64,000 nucleotides of DNA from Nemertoderma westbladi (GCA_032718475.1 JAUCBJ010006059.1:1-64000), one strand, 5' to 3'. Counted from the first letter of the stretch, positions 1 through 12,229 are shown. Notes: a model not told the origin generated them from the sequence alone. Made by a program: numbers and translations.

Positions 1-1783
1 TTAAAGATAAGTTATTTTCGGTAAAATAAACTTATCATTCGAGGCTAAGACCCCAAGATCCCTTCCTATAATAAATGTATAATAACAAACACCTCGAAAA
101 ATACAGCTTGCCAACACATTGTTACTATCAATAATAAAAAATCAGGGGCTAATAAAATGGCAGCTGGCTTTGAAATTAATACTCCATATCTCAAGAACCT
201 GTGGCCTAGTGGTTGTAGTCTCGGCTTCCACCTCGAGGTCCCAGGTTCGAATCCGACACCACGCTGATGAGACCCAGTAAGGTCGAAACGCGTACGTGGT
301 TTGGAGAGATATGAGATATTAATTTCAAGAAAAAATTACGCGATTCCTAAATTTGTACACTACCCGGTTAAAAAGTACGCATGTGATGGGATTAGTCCTA
401 CAATTGCGCCAATTAAAGATAAGTTATTTTCGGTAAAATAAACTTATCATTCGAGGCTAAGACCCCAAGATCCCTTCCTATAATAAATGTATAATAACAA
501 ACACCTCGAAAAATACAGCTTGCCAACACATTGTTACTATCAATAATAAAAAATCAGGGGCTAATAAAATGGCAGCTGGCTTTGAAATTAATACTCCATA
601 TCTCAAGAACCTGTGGCCTAGTGGTTGTAGTCTCGGCTTCCACCTCGAGGTCCCAGGTTCGAATACGACACCACGCTGATGAGACCCAGTAAGGTCGAAA
701 CGCGTACGTGGTTTGGAGAGATATGAGATATTAATTTCAAGAAAAAATTACGCGATTCCTAAATTTGTACACTACCCGGTTAAAAAGTACGCATGTGATG
801 GGATTAGTCCTACAATTGCGCCAATTAAAGATAAATTATTTTCGGTAAAATAAACTTATCATTCGAGGCTAAGACCCCAAGATCCCTTCCTATAATAAAT
901 GTATAATAACAAACACCTCGAAAAATACAGCTTGCCAACACATTGTTACTATCAATAATAAAAAATCAGGGGCTAATAAAATGGCAGCTGGCTTTGAAAT
1001 TAATACTCCATATCTCAAGAACCTGTGGCCTAGTGGTTGTAGTCTCGGCTTCCACCTCGAGGTCCCAGGTTCGAATACGACACCACGCTGATGAGACCCA
1101 GTAAGGTCGAAACGCGTACGTGGTTTGGAGAGATATGAGATATTAATTTCAAGAAAAAATTACGCGATTCCTAAATTTGTACACTACCCGGTTAAAAAGT
1201 ACGCATGTGATGGGATTAGTCCTACAATTGCGCCAATTAAAGATAAGTTATTTTCGGTAAAATAAACTTATCATTCGAGGCTAAGACCCCAAGATCCCTT
1301 CCTATAATAAATGTATAATAACAAACACCTCGAAAAATACAGCTTGCCAACACATTGTTACTATCAATAATAAAAAATCAGGGGCTAATAAAATGGCAGC
1401 TGGCTTTGAAATTAATACTCCATATCTCAAGAACCTGTGGCCTAGTGGTTGTAGTCTCGGGCTCGGCTTCCACCTCGAGGTCCCAGGTTCGAATACGACA
1501 CCACGCTGATGAGACCCAGTAAGGTCGAAACGCGTACGTGGTTTGGAGAGATATGAGATATTAATTTCAAGAAAAAATTACGCGATTCCTAAATTTGTAC
1601 ACTACCCGGTTAAAAAGTACGCATGTGATGGGATTAGTCCTACAATTGCGCCAATTAAAGATAAGTTATTTTCGGTAAAATAAACTTATCATTCGAGGCT
1701 AAGACCCCAAGATCCCTTCCTATAATAAATGTATAATAACAAACACCTCGAAAAATACAGCTTGCCAACACATTGTTACTATC
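1..1783 (+). repeat. Tandem array of 412-bp composite units
   Basis: The same unit begins at 1, 413, 825, 1237 and 1655, so the period is 412 bp; the fourth unit is 418 bp because of a 6-bp duplication near 1459. The fifth copy breaks off at about 1783 and the window edge cuts the left side. Copies differ by only a few bases, so the array is young or homogenised. Each unit combines a tRNA-like segment, an AT-rich spacer, and about 30 bp matching the reverse-transcriptase coding region of the LINE at 60.4-63 kb. Part of the unit (272-489 in copy 1) reappears in reverse orientation at 61210-61428. No protein-coding potential is seen. Confidence 0.95.
169..329 (+). repeat. tRNA-derived SINE-like core flanked by inverted repeats (first of four copies)
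   Basis: A polymerase III type A box (tggcctagtgg, 202-212) and B box (ggttcgaatcc, 244-254) are spaced as in a tRNA. A cttccac anticodon-like loop resembles tRNA-Gly(TCC), but the stems do not pair well, so this is tRNA-derived rather than a working tRNA. About 24-bp imperfect inverted repeats (169-192 and 306-329) flank it. The same core recurs 412 bp apart. In the later copies the B box ends tacg instead of tccg, so only the first copy keeps a consensus B box. Confidence 0.7.
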
Positions 1784-2270
1784 CATGAAGATAAAATGTT
1801 GCAAATGCTAAGAGCTTATGGAAGGAATACCAGAAGTAATCGTTGTTGGGATTTACACAGAGGCTAAGATAATTTAACCACGTTGTGAAACACATTATTG
1901 CCAATATTATTCATAATTGTATAGGATTACGCAATGGTGGGCAGCTACAAATTTAGAAGATCTTTCACACTACAGAGGCCTAGAAGCAACAGATATCAGG
2001 CAACTACTGTACAGTCACAGACACCGAATTTGCTGATGACATTGCCCTGATTTATAATGCGCTAGCTTATGTACAATTGAACAAAGTGGACTGCTAAGGA
2101 GGTTGGATTGCATATAAATGCTACCAAAATCGACTTTCAATGTTAACTTTACCTCTATTGATAATAATCCACTTAGTGAAGTTGACGTCCACCAGTAGGC
2201 CTTCGCCTCTACCTTGGATCGTGGATAAAAACCCAGCATAACGGCTGCAAATTAAACCTCCTTCGTCAAC
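1784..2270 (+). pseudogene. Decayed LINE reverse-transcriptase fragment
   Basis: Translating with frame changes gives pieces typical of a non-LTR retrotransposon RT: a MLQMLRAYG-like segment near 1800-1820, an IPEVIVVGIYTEAK segment just after it, and a TDTEFADDIAL box near 2021-2053 (the catalytic FADD motif), then a HINATKT-like stretch. Frameshifts and stops interrupt it throughout, so it cannot code. It directly abuts the end of the 412-bp array, whose units themselves contain a scrap of LINE RT. Confidence 0.6.
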
Positions 2271-5200
2271 TAAAGACCAAGTTAGTTGGATTAAAATGTA
2301 CTTTATACGAGATTTAACTATATCACATTTTAACTAGAAACGCAAGGCAAGCGTTGCGGTAAGGAGCCCTTTTCACCGAGTTATGAAGACCCTGAAATTG
2401 GTACGGTTTTTTTGTATATGTTCAGTTTGTTTACCATCGATTGGATCAAAATTTCGGAGAGCTGGAGTAGAATTATTATAACCCGACATCGCGACATCTT
2501 TATTAGTATGTATGTGTGTGGGGGTGGATATGTTTGTGGTTCCACTATAACACTTCAGGATTACAGCCTATTCGAACGTCTCGCATTATATAAATAAACG
2601 TACGTGTAGCGTAGCGCAGCACGAGCGGCTGCTCACTCAACGGGTAACCCGAGTACTTGACTCGTGCAGCACGAATGCCCCACGAAAATTTTCAAAATAT
2701 TGGAACTTTTCCTCTAGTAGGTTCTTCCAAATTAGGTAAAAATTGAGTAAAGGCTTCAAAACGATTGAATTTTCTATTACAGTACAGACAGACGGACAGA
2801 CAAACAGTAGCAAGTTATGAGTAGATACAGTAAGTTTCCTTCTGTACTGTAGGCTGTTTCTTTCCATACATAATATCCACCCATACTAATTTTGTTTATA
2901 GGGGTCAAAAAGTATGTATATTATAATTATTTTATTTTTTGGGTGATGTTATATTTGTTTTGGTAACATTTATATTTTTTTGTACAGAATGTAAATTATT
3001 GGCTGCAAAATGGAAGTGTTTTGTTCCATAAACTATAATACTTTGAAAATACTGTAAAATACTATAGGTATATGTCATGCTTCATACAGTATGTTTAAAG
3101 GTCATATTATTCTATAATTTATTGGATTGCGTTTATATACTGTACAGTAGTACCACCAATCTGCTCTCGAAATACCTGTTTGAGTGGTGGCAAAGAATGT
3201 ATACTTTTTGTCGAGCGTTAGTTATAAGTAAGAAAAGCAAGACAAAAAAATGTTACTTTTTCCATATTTGCACAAAAATGATACTTTTTGCCTATTATGA
3301 TATTCTAATTAAAATATTCTAGAATATTAAATGACCTGTGGATACCGTTAGCGCTATCTATTTAAATGCAATATTATTATTTTTAATGTCATAGAAATTA
3401 CTTACTTAATTTAATTCGAACATTATTTTTTTGTTGACAAAAAGTGTTCATTTTTTGTCAAACTTGTTAACGAAATTGACAAAAAAAGTGAAAAATGTTT
3501 TTGTTTTCTTTAAAAGAATTGTTACATTATATTTTATAGTTCCATCTAAAAGAGCATTATTGTAGGCCTAATTATAATCATTATGTAGCTCTGACGACTG
3601 CCATGAGACTACAGGACTACACGACTAGCCCAGGCAGCACAGTGCAGCAGTGCTGCAGTGTGACAGATTGCGATTGCAGATGCAGTTGGATACTGGGATA
3701 GGCTACCGTAGATGAGTAGGTAGGCCATATTGCTGTACTGCCATAATAGGCCTACTGATACTGACTGAGTGATCAATACAGATAAAGGTTGGATTACAGG
3801 ATTACCATATGATTAAAAAAATATACTGTTGTTACAGTGTTTGTTAGGGCCCTATCAGCCTATACTGCTATAGACAATGTTATCAAAGGATTTAGTTATA
3901 GTTCATATGCGTACCTCTTTGCTGTCTGGTATTTTCGTATTGGAAAAATAAGACTATAAGTATGAAATACCCTATGTTATTGAGATATTGTTTATTGTTT
4001 TGGTTAGAAAAGCCCACCACTGTAACCTGCTCCTTTCAGCCTTTCCGTTAATTAAGTTAATGGAGATTAGTTTATTGTTTTGGTTAGAAAACACCACCAC
4101 TGTAACCTGCTTCTTTTGCCAGAGGTACGCATATGAACGATAACCGAGGCATTCGTGTGCCCGGGGGCTAGAGTGGATTTTTCGCCCCCACCCCGCAGAA
4201 AAAATTTTCAAACTGTTAAATTTTGCCTTGGTCTGTTGGTTTAAAGCTATAGGGCTGTAGGGCCTACAGTCGGGTGAAGTTCAAATTTCAACTGAGTTGA
4301 AATTTAAAACTTTTTTTTTTTAATTCAACTTTTAAAGTTGTAAATTCAACTCTAAAATGGCAGGAGGCGCAGAAGGCCCCCAAGACGTGACAGGAGGGGT
4401 GTTTTCATTGTTTTTATGGATGTAACTCGAAAAATTAACCCTCATTACCGATGGAATAAAAACTTTAGCTGTCGGGATCTCTCGGGAACACTTTTTTTTA
4501 AAACATTGTAAGTGATTACATTTGCAAATTAGCTGAAATACTACGGGAATTTATAAGATGTATTTAATTACCGCTGAATGTCATAATTATTATACAATCG
4601 AATGCCAGTAATGGATTCCAATTCCATATTTCAGTATTTCAAAAGCTACTCCAAAAGTTGAATTTTAAAAAAAAGTTGAATTTTAAACTCTACTCCAAAA
4701 GTTGAATTTTAATAAAAAGTTTGAATTTTAAAAAATAAAGTTGAAATTTCAACTCAGTTGAAAAATATAACTTCTCCCCGACTGGCCTAGGGCAGTCCAC
4801 TGTAGGGGTTTTCAAGGCCGCTGACAGGCTGATCACAATACATTCCCCCGATACAACTCGTTAAAATAATTTATGGTAACGTAACTATCATTTTTGCTGC
4901 TTGTCCAGTTGTCTGACTGTCTGATGGGACGAAAAAAACAAGTAGCGTAAAATTTGAAACGGCAAAAAACGAATTTGGTTGTTTAATACGATATGCACTA
5001 CTATATTTTAGTGTCATAATCGAGATCAGAATCCCAGAAAACCCCTAATGTCATAAAATCACTGAATCAGGTTGATTTGGATTCTTCATTATGAAATTTG
5101 TGCTACGTGTATTTTTTGTGCCACATACCGGTATTAATTATTAACTCGTAGGCCTATCCCTGTGCCTGTAGGCCTATCCGAAAAAGCCGTAATCAATCAG

Positions 5201-5400
5201 TCAATAAGGTACAATATTATTCAGTGTCATATTCGTATATTACAGTATTAATGTCATAAAATCGGACCAAGTACCCAATCCAAAAGAAATTGAAGGGAAG
5301 GATTCTTAATTCCAGCTTTCCAATCCACAAAATGTTTGACAGTTATATCTTGGTACCTGATGCCTCTGGTCACACTCTCTATTATGAACAAGCGCATCGC
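2271..5400. other. Gene-free AT-rich stretch with dispersed repeat fragments
   Basis: No ORF here has recognisable protein features. A repeat at about 3897-4145 contains two copies of a 'gtttattgttttggttagaaaa...ctgtaacctgct' segment. Related ends occur at 20380-20470, 43740-43850, 46018-46100, 50463-50600 and 63815-63900. At 4270-4770 several short 'agttgaa'/'ttcaact' inverted repeats form a locally palindromic AT-rich patch. The rest shows nothing distinctive. Confidence 0.6.
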
Positions 5401-6750
5401 CTATTTTATACAGGCTTCTAATACCACGTCAAAAGATTCATTGATTTTATGGTGATCGCCAGTGCTATAAAATTCCAGCAATGCTTTATCTGAGGTGTAA
5501 TGTGCAATTTCTGTTGCAAAGACCTTCATGAAGGGAATCCAAAGGATTTTTGTCAGTTGTTTTAAGTAACATATTGTGGTGCTGGTGGTAGTGTCCCAGA
5601 CATAATGCTCTTTATCATTTTCAATAGTTTGCTTAGCATATTTGTATGGTACACCATCTAGAACCAGAATTAACCATTGTCGATCCCCCATGTTGAAATC
5701 CTTAACAATTCTATGAAGCAGTTCTTTTACTGCATCATAGGAACCTGGATCACCTGGATATGGGTCATGAATTCTAAATTCTGAGTCCGTACCAATAACT
5801 ACAGAATCACCAGAAATTAATGGATATGTTTCTTTAAATCCACTCCTTCGCTTTTCCACTTGTACCGGTGCTTGGTTGCAGGTTTATTAAAGCACTATCA
5901 TGTATCCCTAAATTCTGAGTCCGTATCAATCAATAACTACAGAGTCACCAGAAATTAATGGATATGTTTCTTTAAAAACCACTCCTTTGCTTTTCCACTT
6001 GTACCGGTGCTTGGTTGCAGGTTTATTAAAGCACTAACTTCATCCATTTCTCCATTCAGTTCATTTTTCATTTCACCAAGAAGAGTTGAGAGATATTGAT
6101 ACCTTGGTCCTTTACTGTACTCATCATACATTTTGTACATTTCTGACAAAAGACAACGTTTCTGGTCTTCCGTAATATTAATAAATTGTAGTTTATGAAA
6201 TTGAATAGGATCGAGAGCTTTGAACATCATACTTGCTAGGCCTACTGAAGTAGTTTTTGAGATAGGAACACCTCTAAATATAATATGATAAGTTTTCATG
6301 TAGTGCTGATTGTTATCTGCAACGACATGTAAGTCATTTTCCATTGTGGAATAGGGTACTGGTTTAGCATTTTCTTTGATATATTGTTGCAGTGCCCACC
6401 AACTTCCTAAAGGAGAACCCCCACTAACAATATATGCCGCTGTTTTACTTCCAGTTACTAAGTACGTCATGAACATCTGTTTAAAAGATAGGGGGCCAAT
6501 AAATAAATAAAGGGGGCTATTGTCATTATCAAGGTTAAACTATATAGTATCACAATCTTCATATTTTCGGTTTTGATTGGTTAGCAGTTAGTGCAGTATT
6601 ATAGCAACGACTGCACATATATTTTCCTCTTGATACATCATTAGCATCTTGTAGGCTTTTTATCACACTTATTTGCTTGCCTTCAATCTTCAAAAATTTA
6701 CATTTATTTGCATCAGCACATTGACATCTAAACATCGCACATTTCTTCAT
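5401..6750 (-). pseudogene. Broken transposon-like or uncharacterised ORF in three pieces
   Basis: Three minus-strand ORFs follow one another: 6559-6750 (63 residues, with CxC and CSRC cysteine pairs suggesting a metal-binding knuckle), 5955-6476 (173 residues, with VVADNNQ) and 5401-5859 (152 residues, with LILVLDGVPY and ending near EACIK). They look like one former reading frame interrupted by frame changes and by a tandem duplication at 5773-6035. The acidic 'ADN' and 'LDG' segments resemble RNase-H-fold transposase-derived proteins found in marine invertebrate genomes, but I cannot name the family. It could also be a spliced cellular gene with short introns; the duplication and in-frame stops argue for decay. 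Confidence 0.4.
5773..6035 (+). repeat. Tandem duplication of about 135 bp
   Basis: A segment with 'ctaaattctgagtccgta' at about 5772 recurs at about 5908. Both copies run through the same 'cttgtaccggtgcttggttg' stretch and end at 'aaagcacta' (about 5896 and 6033). The duplication disrupts the minus-strand reading frame of the surrounding broken ORF. Confidence 0.85.
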
Positions 6751-7409
6751 CTAAGAACTTGTAGAGAGCGACATTTCACTTTTTAAATGTAATAAAATAC
6801 TAAGAAATTGCAAAATGATGTTTTAAAACAATGCAGTAAATAAGTTAGTGTTATTGCTGTACTCGTGTACTGTACTGTACTGATAAGTGATGTACTACTG
6901 TACTATAGTAGTACTGTCAGACTGTCGTTTAGTCTATATAATGTACAATGCAATTTACAGTAATTATCGGATCCTACATTCTTAAATAAATCCTCTTAAA
7001 ATGAACTGGCAAGTCACCATTTTCTTAATTAAGAAAAATCAAGACATAAAATATTTAAATAAGTAATAAGGTAAACTCCTAAATAGGAAGTGGAAGTCCA
7101 AAAAATATTTCCTATATAAGAAATTCTCGGAAAAAGTAACGTTTTTAAAATGGCTATAGAAAGCGAACGCACAGTTTTTTTTCTAGTTTTCACAACAAAC
7201 GTAGTAATAGATTATCCTCCAATAACCAGGAATTCAAATATGCACTAAAATTTATTTCAAAAGATAACGAAGAAAATGTTCCGAAAAACGGCCAAAACTT
7301 CCTATATATATAGGAAGCAATATTTCCTATATCTGTATATAGGAATACAAAAAAACTTCATATTTAAGAAACCTACCCTAACTGTCGTGATCAGCATCCT
7401 AAAAACACA
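6751..7409. other. Gene-free AT-rich stretch
   Basis: No ORF, RNA gene or organised repeat is recognised. At 7290-7345 there are several short 'tatatatagga'/'tcctatat' inverted motifs. The last eight bases (aaaacaca, 7402-7409) are the left target duplication of the element that follows. Confidence 0.6.
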
Positions 7410-7619
7410 CAGTGCCGGATTAACCTTAAGGCATATAAGGCACGTGCCTTAGGGCCAGCTGAAAATTCGGGCCATTTTTTCTCAGCAAGTCATTCTTGTG
7501 AAAAAAATATTTTTATCTGAAAAGTCCCCATTTTTTCTCACCAAAATTGATAGAAAACAGAGCAAGAAAGTGCATCTTTCGACTACTTTCTATCCCTAAA
7601 TTTCTGATAAAATGTGCAC

Positions 7620-7675
7620 AATTCTAGCTCAGTCGACCGACAGGTGCTGTGTTATTAGTTCGAGACCTGATGGCA
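7620..7675 (+). repeat. Degenerate tRNA-like (SINE) segment
   Basis: A 'tagctcagtcgaccgacagg' stretch (A-box like) is followed by 'agttcgagacc' (B-box like) at normal tRNA spacing. A related but different arrangement is at 56795-56865 ('agctcgagagcaccgatgctgtgct' then 'gagttcgagaacc'). Stem pairing is poor, so a functional tRNA is unlikely. Confidence 0.35.
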
Positions 7676-8870
7676 GGGAAATAATAAAACATGGGCAGGA
7701 AAACTTTAAAGTGCTAATTATGAACAATGGAGAATTTTATTTTATTTATTTGTGAGGAATTATTTGTAGTTATGCACTGAAACGTTCTAGAACAACCTAA
7801 TAATGACGCGGTGACATACTGGAATACTGTACATAGTAAATGTATGGCGTGGAGATATGGTAGTGCGAAATTAATTTTTTTTACCGGAAACGAGTTTTAT
7901 AAATATAGGTAAAATAATAAATTAATATAATAGATAAAAAAAGGATAAATTAATTGTAGATAAAATAGTTGTTGATAAAAAAAAACGTGTCAGAAATAAC
8001 TTCTTGACACTAATTTAATTTAACCGAAATTGAGATGTTCTGCCCTCGTGTATTGAATTTTGCATTCGATGGCCTTTCCTGCAAAACCTAAAAGCATAAT
8101 TGGGCAGCATAATTGAATTTGGTAAATTAAAATTAAACTGTTTTCTATCGGAGAACATTTTTTTCTCAGCAAGTCCAAATCTAGATAAAAAATATTATAT
8201 CTTTGCACAAAGCCCACAGTTTTGGTGTGTTATATTTCTCAGCAAGTCCTGTAAAGATAAGTACCGTGCAAAACCTACCCTACAGCAAATAAATACCACA
8301 TTCCCACGATCTGATCAAAATTGATAAATGCCTACAGGAGCCAGTCAGCCTTAAGGGGGCCAACTATAACCACCACTGAAATGAAATTTTCGAAAATTTG
8401 CACAATTTTTTGTAGTTTGATAAAAGGGCTTTCATAAGGTGATATCGGTTTTCAACATTGAATTATTTTTTGACATCAAAACTGCTCTTTTCAACAACAT
8501 AATATATTGCTGATATTTATGATTCTCTGTATAAAACAACCTTTTTATCAGTTTGTCGATTTTTACTTTTTTCATCACTAAATTCTACTACTATTTTATT
8601 TTTTCTCAATTGCCATCAAACATATACCAAAATGTTCAGCAGCTTTAGGACTACTATCGTTATTTTGTAAAACATGGCCATTTGGATCTTCTAGAGCCGA
8701 TTTTGTAACAATTTTTTTGCATCTAGCTAAATTTGAAAAAACCGACCTGCTCAAAAAGTGCCATATTTTTCGAACAAACAGTTTATGAAGCTATCTATAC
8801 TCCGTTTACATACTGTAGTATATAAAAGATCACAGATCATTGTGTTAAAATTTCAGAATAGTAGCTTTAT

Positions 8871-10112
8871 CCACGAAGCTAAGGAAAATCAACTACTTTC
8901 GCTAAGAAAGATTTTCCTTAGCTGAGATGGTCTATTCATAGTGGGCTATTTTACTTGTGTGAGGCAGATTTGGGGTTTTTTGATAGGCGAAAAAACTAGC
9001 CTTTAAAAGTACCCTGAAATTTTGCATGTATATACTACTCGACGAGGCGCATCTTTTGGGCCGGGTCTCATATCCAGGAAAAATCTGGTTTCCATGGCAA
9101 CGGACTTCAAAAAAAGTCTATGTATTTCAAGTCAATATTTATAACTCTATTTGTAGGAAAACTATAATAGATATAAACTTGGGGTTTCGCAACACAACTA
9201 TAAGGTCCATAGCAGATCCGATTGAGGCTAAATAGAAAATCCAGTTACCTTGGCAACCGGGATAAACAGATGTTAAAATTTATAAAATGTTAATTTGAAG
9301 CCTAAGGGCAAGGTGTTATGACTTGGGACCAACCCCTACCCCCACTATATAACTTATTCTGCATCCGAATTACATTGTTCTATTTTTCAGTTACCATGAC
9401 AACCGCTGAAAACAGATGTTTTTATTCAAAACTTATTCATTTGGACATAGACTTCACGATAAAATTTTACAAAACTGGGTATGTGTTATCTGGACCACTA
9501 GTTGGAACTTTTAGTGAAACTCAAAACATTCCAGAAATATCTAGTTACCGTGGTAACTGGAGTTTATTACAGATTATATCATTCAAGTCTATATTCATAA
9601 CTCTATTTGTAGAAAAACCGCAATAGATATAAACTTGGGGTTTCTCAACTCAACTATAAGGTTCATATCCAAGCCGTTCGAGGTTAATTAGAAATTCCAG
9701 TCACCATAGCAACAAGACTAAACAGATATTAAAATTTATAAAATGATAATTTGAAGCACAAGTTAATAGTATTATGACTTGGGACCAACACCTACCCCCA
9801 CTATATGACTTATTCTGCATCCGAATTACATTGTTCTATTTTTCAGTTTCCATGACAACCACTACAAACAGATGCATTTTGATAGAAAATCGGTAATTTG
9901 GACATAAACTACAATATTTTCTAAAACTCAGTACATGTGTTATCTGAACCACAATCTGTACTGAATTTTTTTTCAAAGGTTAAAGCAACAGTTCCAGCGA
10001 ACTCTAGTTTCCATGGGAATAGAAGTTAATTATTGACAATTGCTACTAAACGAGGCTAAGCAAGCAACGAACCAAAGTGTGGCCGTTTGTTTAATTTTCC
10101 TTAGCTTCGTGG
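8871..10112. mobile_element. Possible nested inverted-repeat element inside the hAT-like element
   Basis: 'ccacgaagctaaggaaaatc' at 8871-8890 is matched in reverse by 'ttttccttagcttcgtgg' at 10095-10112. A second reverse copy of the inner part sits at 8911-8925, making a local hairpin. No clear target duplication was found, so this may be an internal repeat rather than a separate insertion. Confidence 0.4.
9240..9885 (+). repeat. Direct duplication of about 470 bp within the hAT-like element
   Basis: The segment running from 'aacagatgttaaaatt' through 'gtgttatgacttgggaccaa' to 'gacaaccgct' (about 9265-9412) recurs, diverged, at about 9722-9865. The 'cctacccccactatat' and 'cattgttctatttttcag' pieces are shared. 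'caatagatataaacttgggg' near 9625 also matches 9165-9185. This is an old tandem duplication of non-coding filler. Confidence 0.75.
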
Positions 10113-10780
10113 TTGCATTTCCTTTAGGAAATGCCTTTCTCGTAAATAGAACAAACAGCTTTGGGGTAATGGTCCCATTAATATATTAAAAATTAAAGCT
10201 TGAGAAGTTCTACCAAAACCATTACACTTTTTATAGCAAAGGTTTTATAGGCATAATATGCCGTAATGTTACAATTCTTAATGAAAACTAATTTTGCAAA
10301 GTAGGCCTACTTATTATTAAAGTACTTACTACTTATTTGCACCCAGTATCCAACGAAAATACTTTATATTTCCTTCGCAACATTTTCACAATTTCAGTTG
10401 TTTTTAGCAGATTTTTCTTTTGGAAGGGATTGCGGTAAAATATCAATTTTCGGGCCATTTTTGGAAATTACTAAAATGTGCCTTAGGGCCACCCGAGGCT
10501 TAATCCGGCACTGAAAACACATGGTCATAAAATCAATTTGAATTCGTGTGATTTTTCATTTATCTTATTTCCACTACCGGTACTTGTTTTTAATGCCCCA
10601 GGGCCCCGCACTTTTAATATTACCAATAATTTTCTCAAATGTTTTATTTGAGTTCTATAATTGTGATCAGCATCCAAAAACCGATATATATATACCGCAA
10701 ATAAATTAATTTTAGTGAACTATCAAAACTTTGGAAAATTTTTGCACAAAAAATACTAGAGATGTGTGTCAGAATGAGAC

Positions 10781-11795
10781 GGGTGCTGGTCACCTCGGTA
10801 CACTGCCACTTCGCTGCAGGTCACCTCGCCGCAGATAATGTGCGGCGAGGTGTCTTGCGGCGAGGTGTCTCACTGTGAATGCCATTTCGGCGCAAATTAT
10901 CGGACACCTCGCCGCAAGTCAATATTAATCATTTATTTCTATATTTACAGGAAACCCTACTTATGGCATTGGACATTATTATAAAAAGAAATAAAATAAT
11001 ACGGTAAGGTTTGTTGTTTTATTATAATTACTGTATTATATTACATGTTATTATAGATACAGTACAGCAGTCAGGCAGTAAGAGTATTTGAGTAACGTAT
11101 TAGATTATAGTAAAATACGGATACGGTCATTGAAGTTGTTTCCATGTCATTGACTACTTTGCAGCGTTACGAGTAATTCACCATAACGCTGTTAAGTTGA
11201 CATAATGTAACAATAACTAGGCTATTTACGTACATGTACAATGCGTTCACGTAGTTTTTGTAATGCAGTACAGGTAACTAAGTACGGAAACGGAAGTAAG
11301 GCAACATATTGTAATAAGGTTAATACTGTATGTTTATGTTAAATCTTAATTCAGTAATTACAAATGTTATGTTCTTAGTGCAGTAGGCCCTAGTGGATTG
11401 ATATACTTATCAGTCACTGACCACTGTCAGTCACTTTTTTTGTTAAGTGCAAAATTATGGTCGAAATTTGTGTGGAATTAATATCGCACTACCAAATCGC
11501 CAGGACAAATTTAAGAAATTCCAACAAATAATTATTTATTACATGGGAAAAAAGTAGAACTTTTTTTTACTATTCTCGAGGCATTTTTAATACGTTAGGC
11601 CTACTCAAATACTCTCACTGTATCTATAATAATACAGTAATTATAATAGAACAACAAACCTCACCGTCTGACTTACCTGCGCGGGGTCCGATAATTTGAG
11701 GCGAAATGGCATTCAAAGTGAGACACCTCGCCGCACATTATCTGCGGCGAGGTGACCTGCAGCGAAGTGGCAGTGTGGCGAGGTGACCAGCACCC
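10781..11795. mobile_element. Fold-back (long inverted repeat) DNA element
   Basis: The outer ends GGGTGCTGGTCACCTCG (10781) and CGAGGTGACCAGCACCC (ending 11795) are inverted copies. Complementarity continues inward through repeated 'cacctcgccgca' blocks and, with gaps, through 'aaggtttgttgtt', 'attataattactgtattat' and 'gagtatttgag', whose inverted partners lie at 11590-11670. The arms are roughly 200-320 bp around a core of about 500 bp. No transposase ORF is present. The GC-rich 'cggcgaggtg' repeats at both ends are themselves locally palindromic. Confidence 0.85.
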
Positions 11796-11977
11796 GAATG
11801 GGACCACAACACGAAAACTAACATAGCCATGTAAACGGCGTTTTCGCTGTTGGAATGTTGGGTAGCCTAGCGTAATAAATTTTAGGAAAATTCAAGAAAT
11901 CTCGGTTTTACAAACAAATCTGACTCAATAATACAGTAATATGTCTCAATAATATAATATGACTCAATAGTATGACT

Positions 11978-11997
11978 CCCCCCCCCCCCCCCCCCCC
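11978..11997 (+). repeat. Poly-C tract
   Basis: An uninterrupted run of about 20 C residues lies 230 bp upstream of the WDR75-like start codon. Confidence 0.95.
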
Positions 11998-12229
11998 TGT
12001 AGAAAAATATTTCAGTTTTTATAGTACACACACAGTTAGTACCGGTAGTTGAGTAAGATTACCGGTACGTAGTACAGTAGTAGTCCTTGGTATCGATACA
12101 TTAAATTGGGAACTGAAACACAAGACGGAAGGAAAATCTTAACTTGGTCGGCTATTTCAGTATATTTTGTTGCCCATCCTACAAGCACGAACCCGATTTC
12201 TGTAGGCCTATCGATTCCACAATCAGACA

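Larger units (their letters stand above)
7410..10513. mobile_element. Non-autonomous hAT-like DNA transposon
   Basis: The left end reads CAGTGCCGGATTAA and the right end TTAATCCGGCACTG, an inverted pair of about 14 bp with the CAGTG...CACTG ends characteristic of hAT elements. A perfect 8-bp duplication, aaaacaca, lies at 7402-7409 and 10514-10521, the target-site length of hAT transposases. Just inside the ends, 'gccttagggcc' (7444-7454) also reappears at the right end (10482-10492). No transposase can be read inside; the longest ORF is 102 codons. The 3.1-kb element is therefore a non-autonomous derivative that has also taken in other repeats. Confidence 0.85.

Noticed and set aside
199-270. 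Functional tRNA-Gly gene
   Set aside because: The A and B boxes are good but the acceptor and anticodon stems do not pair, and it repeats as part of a 412-bp unit.
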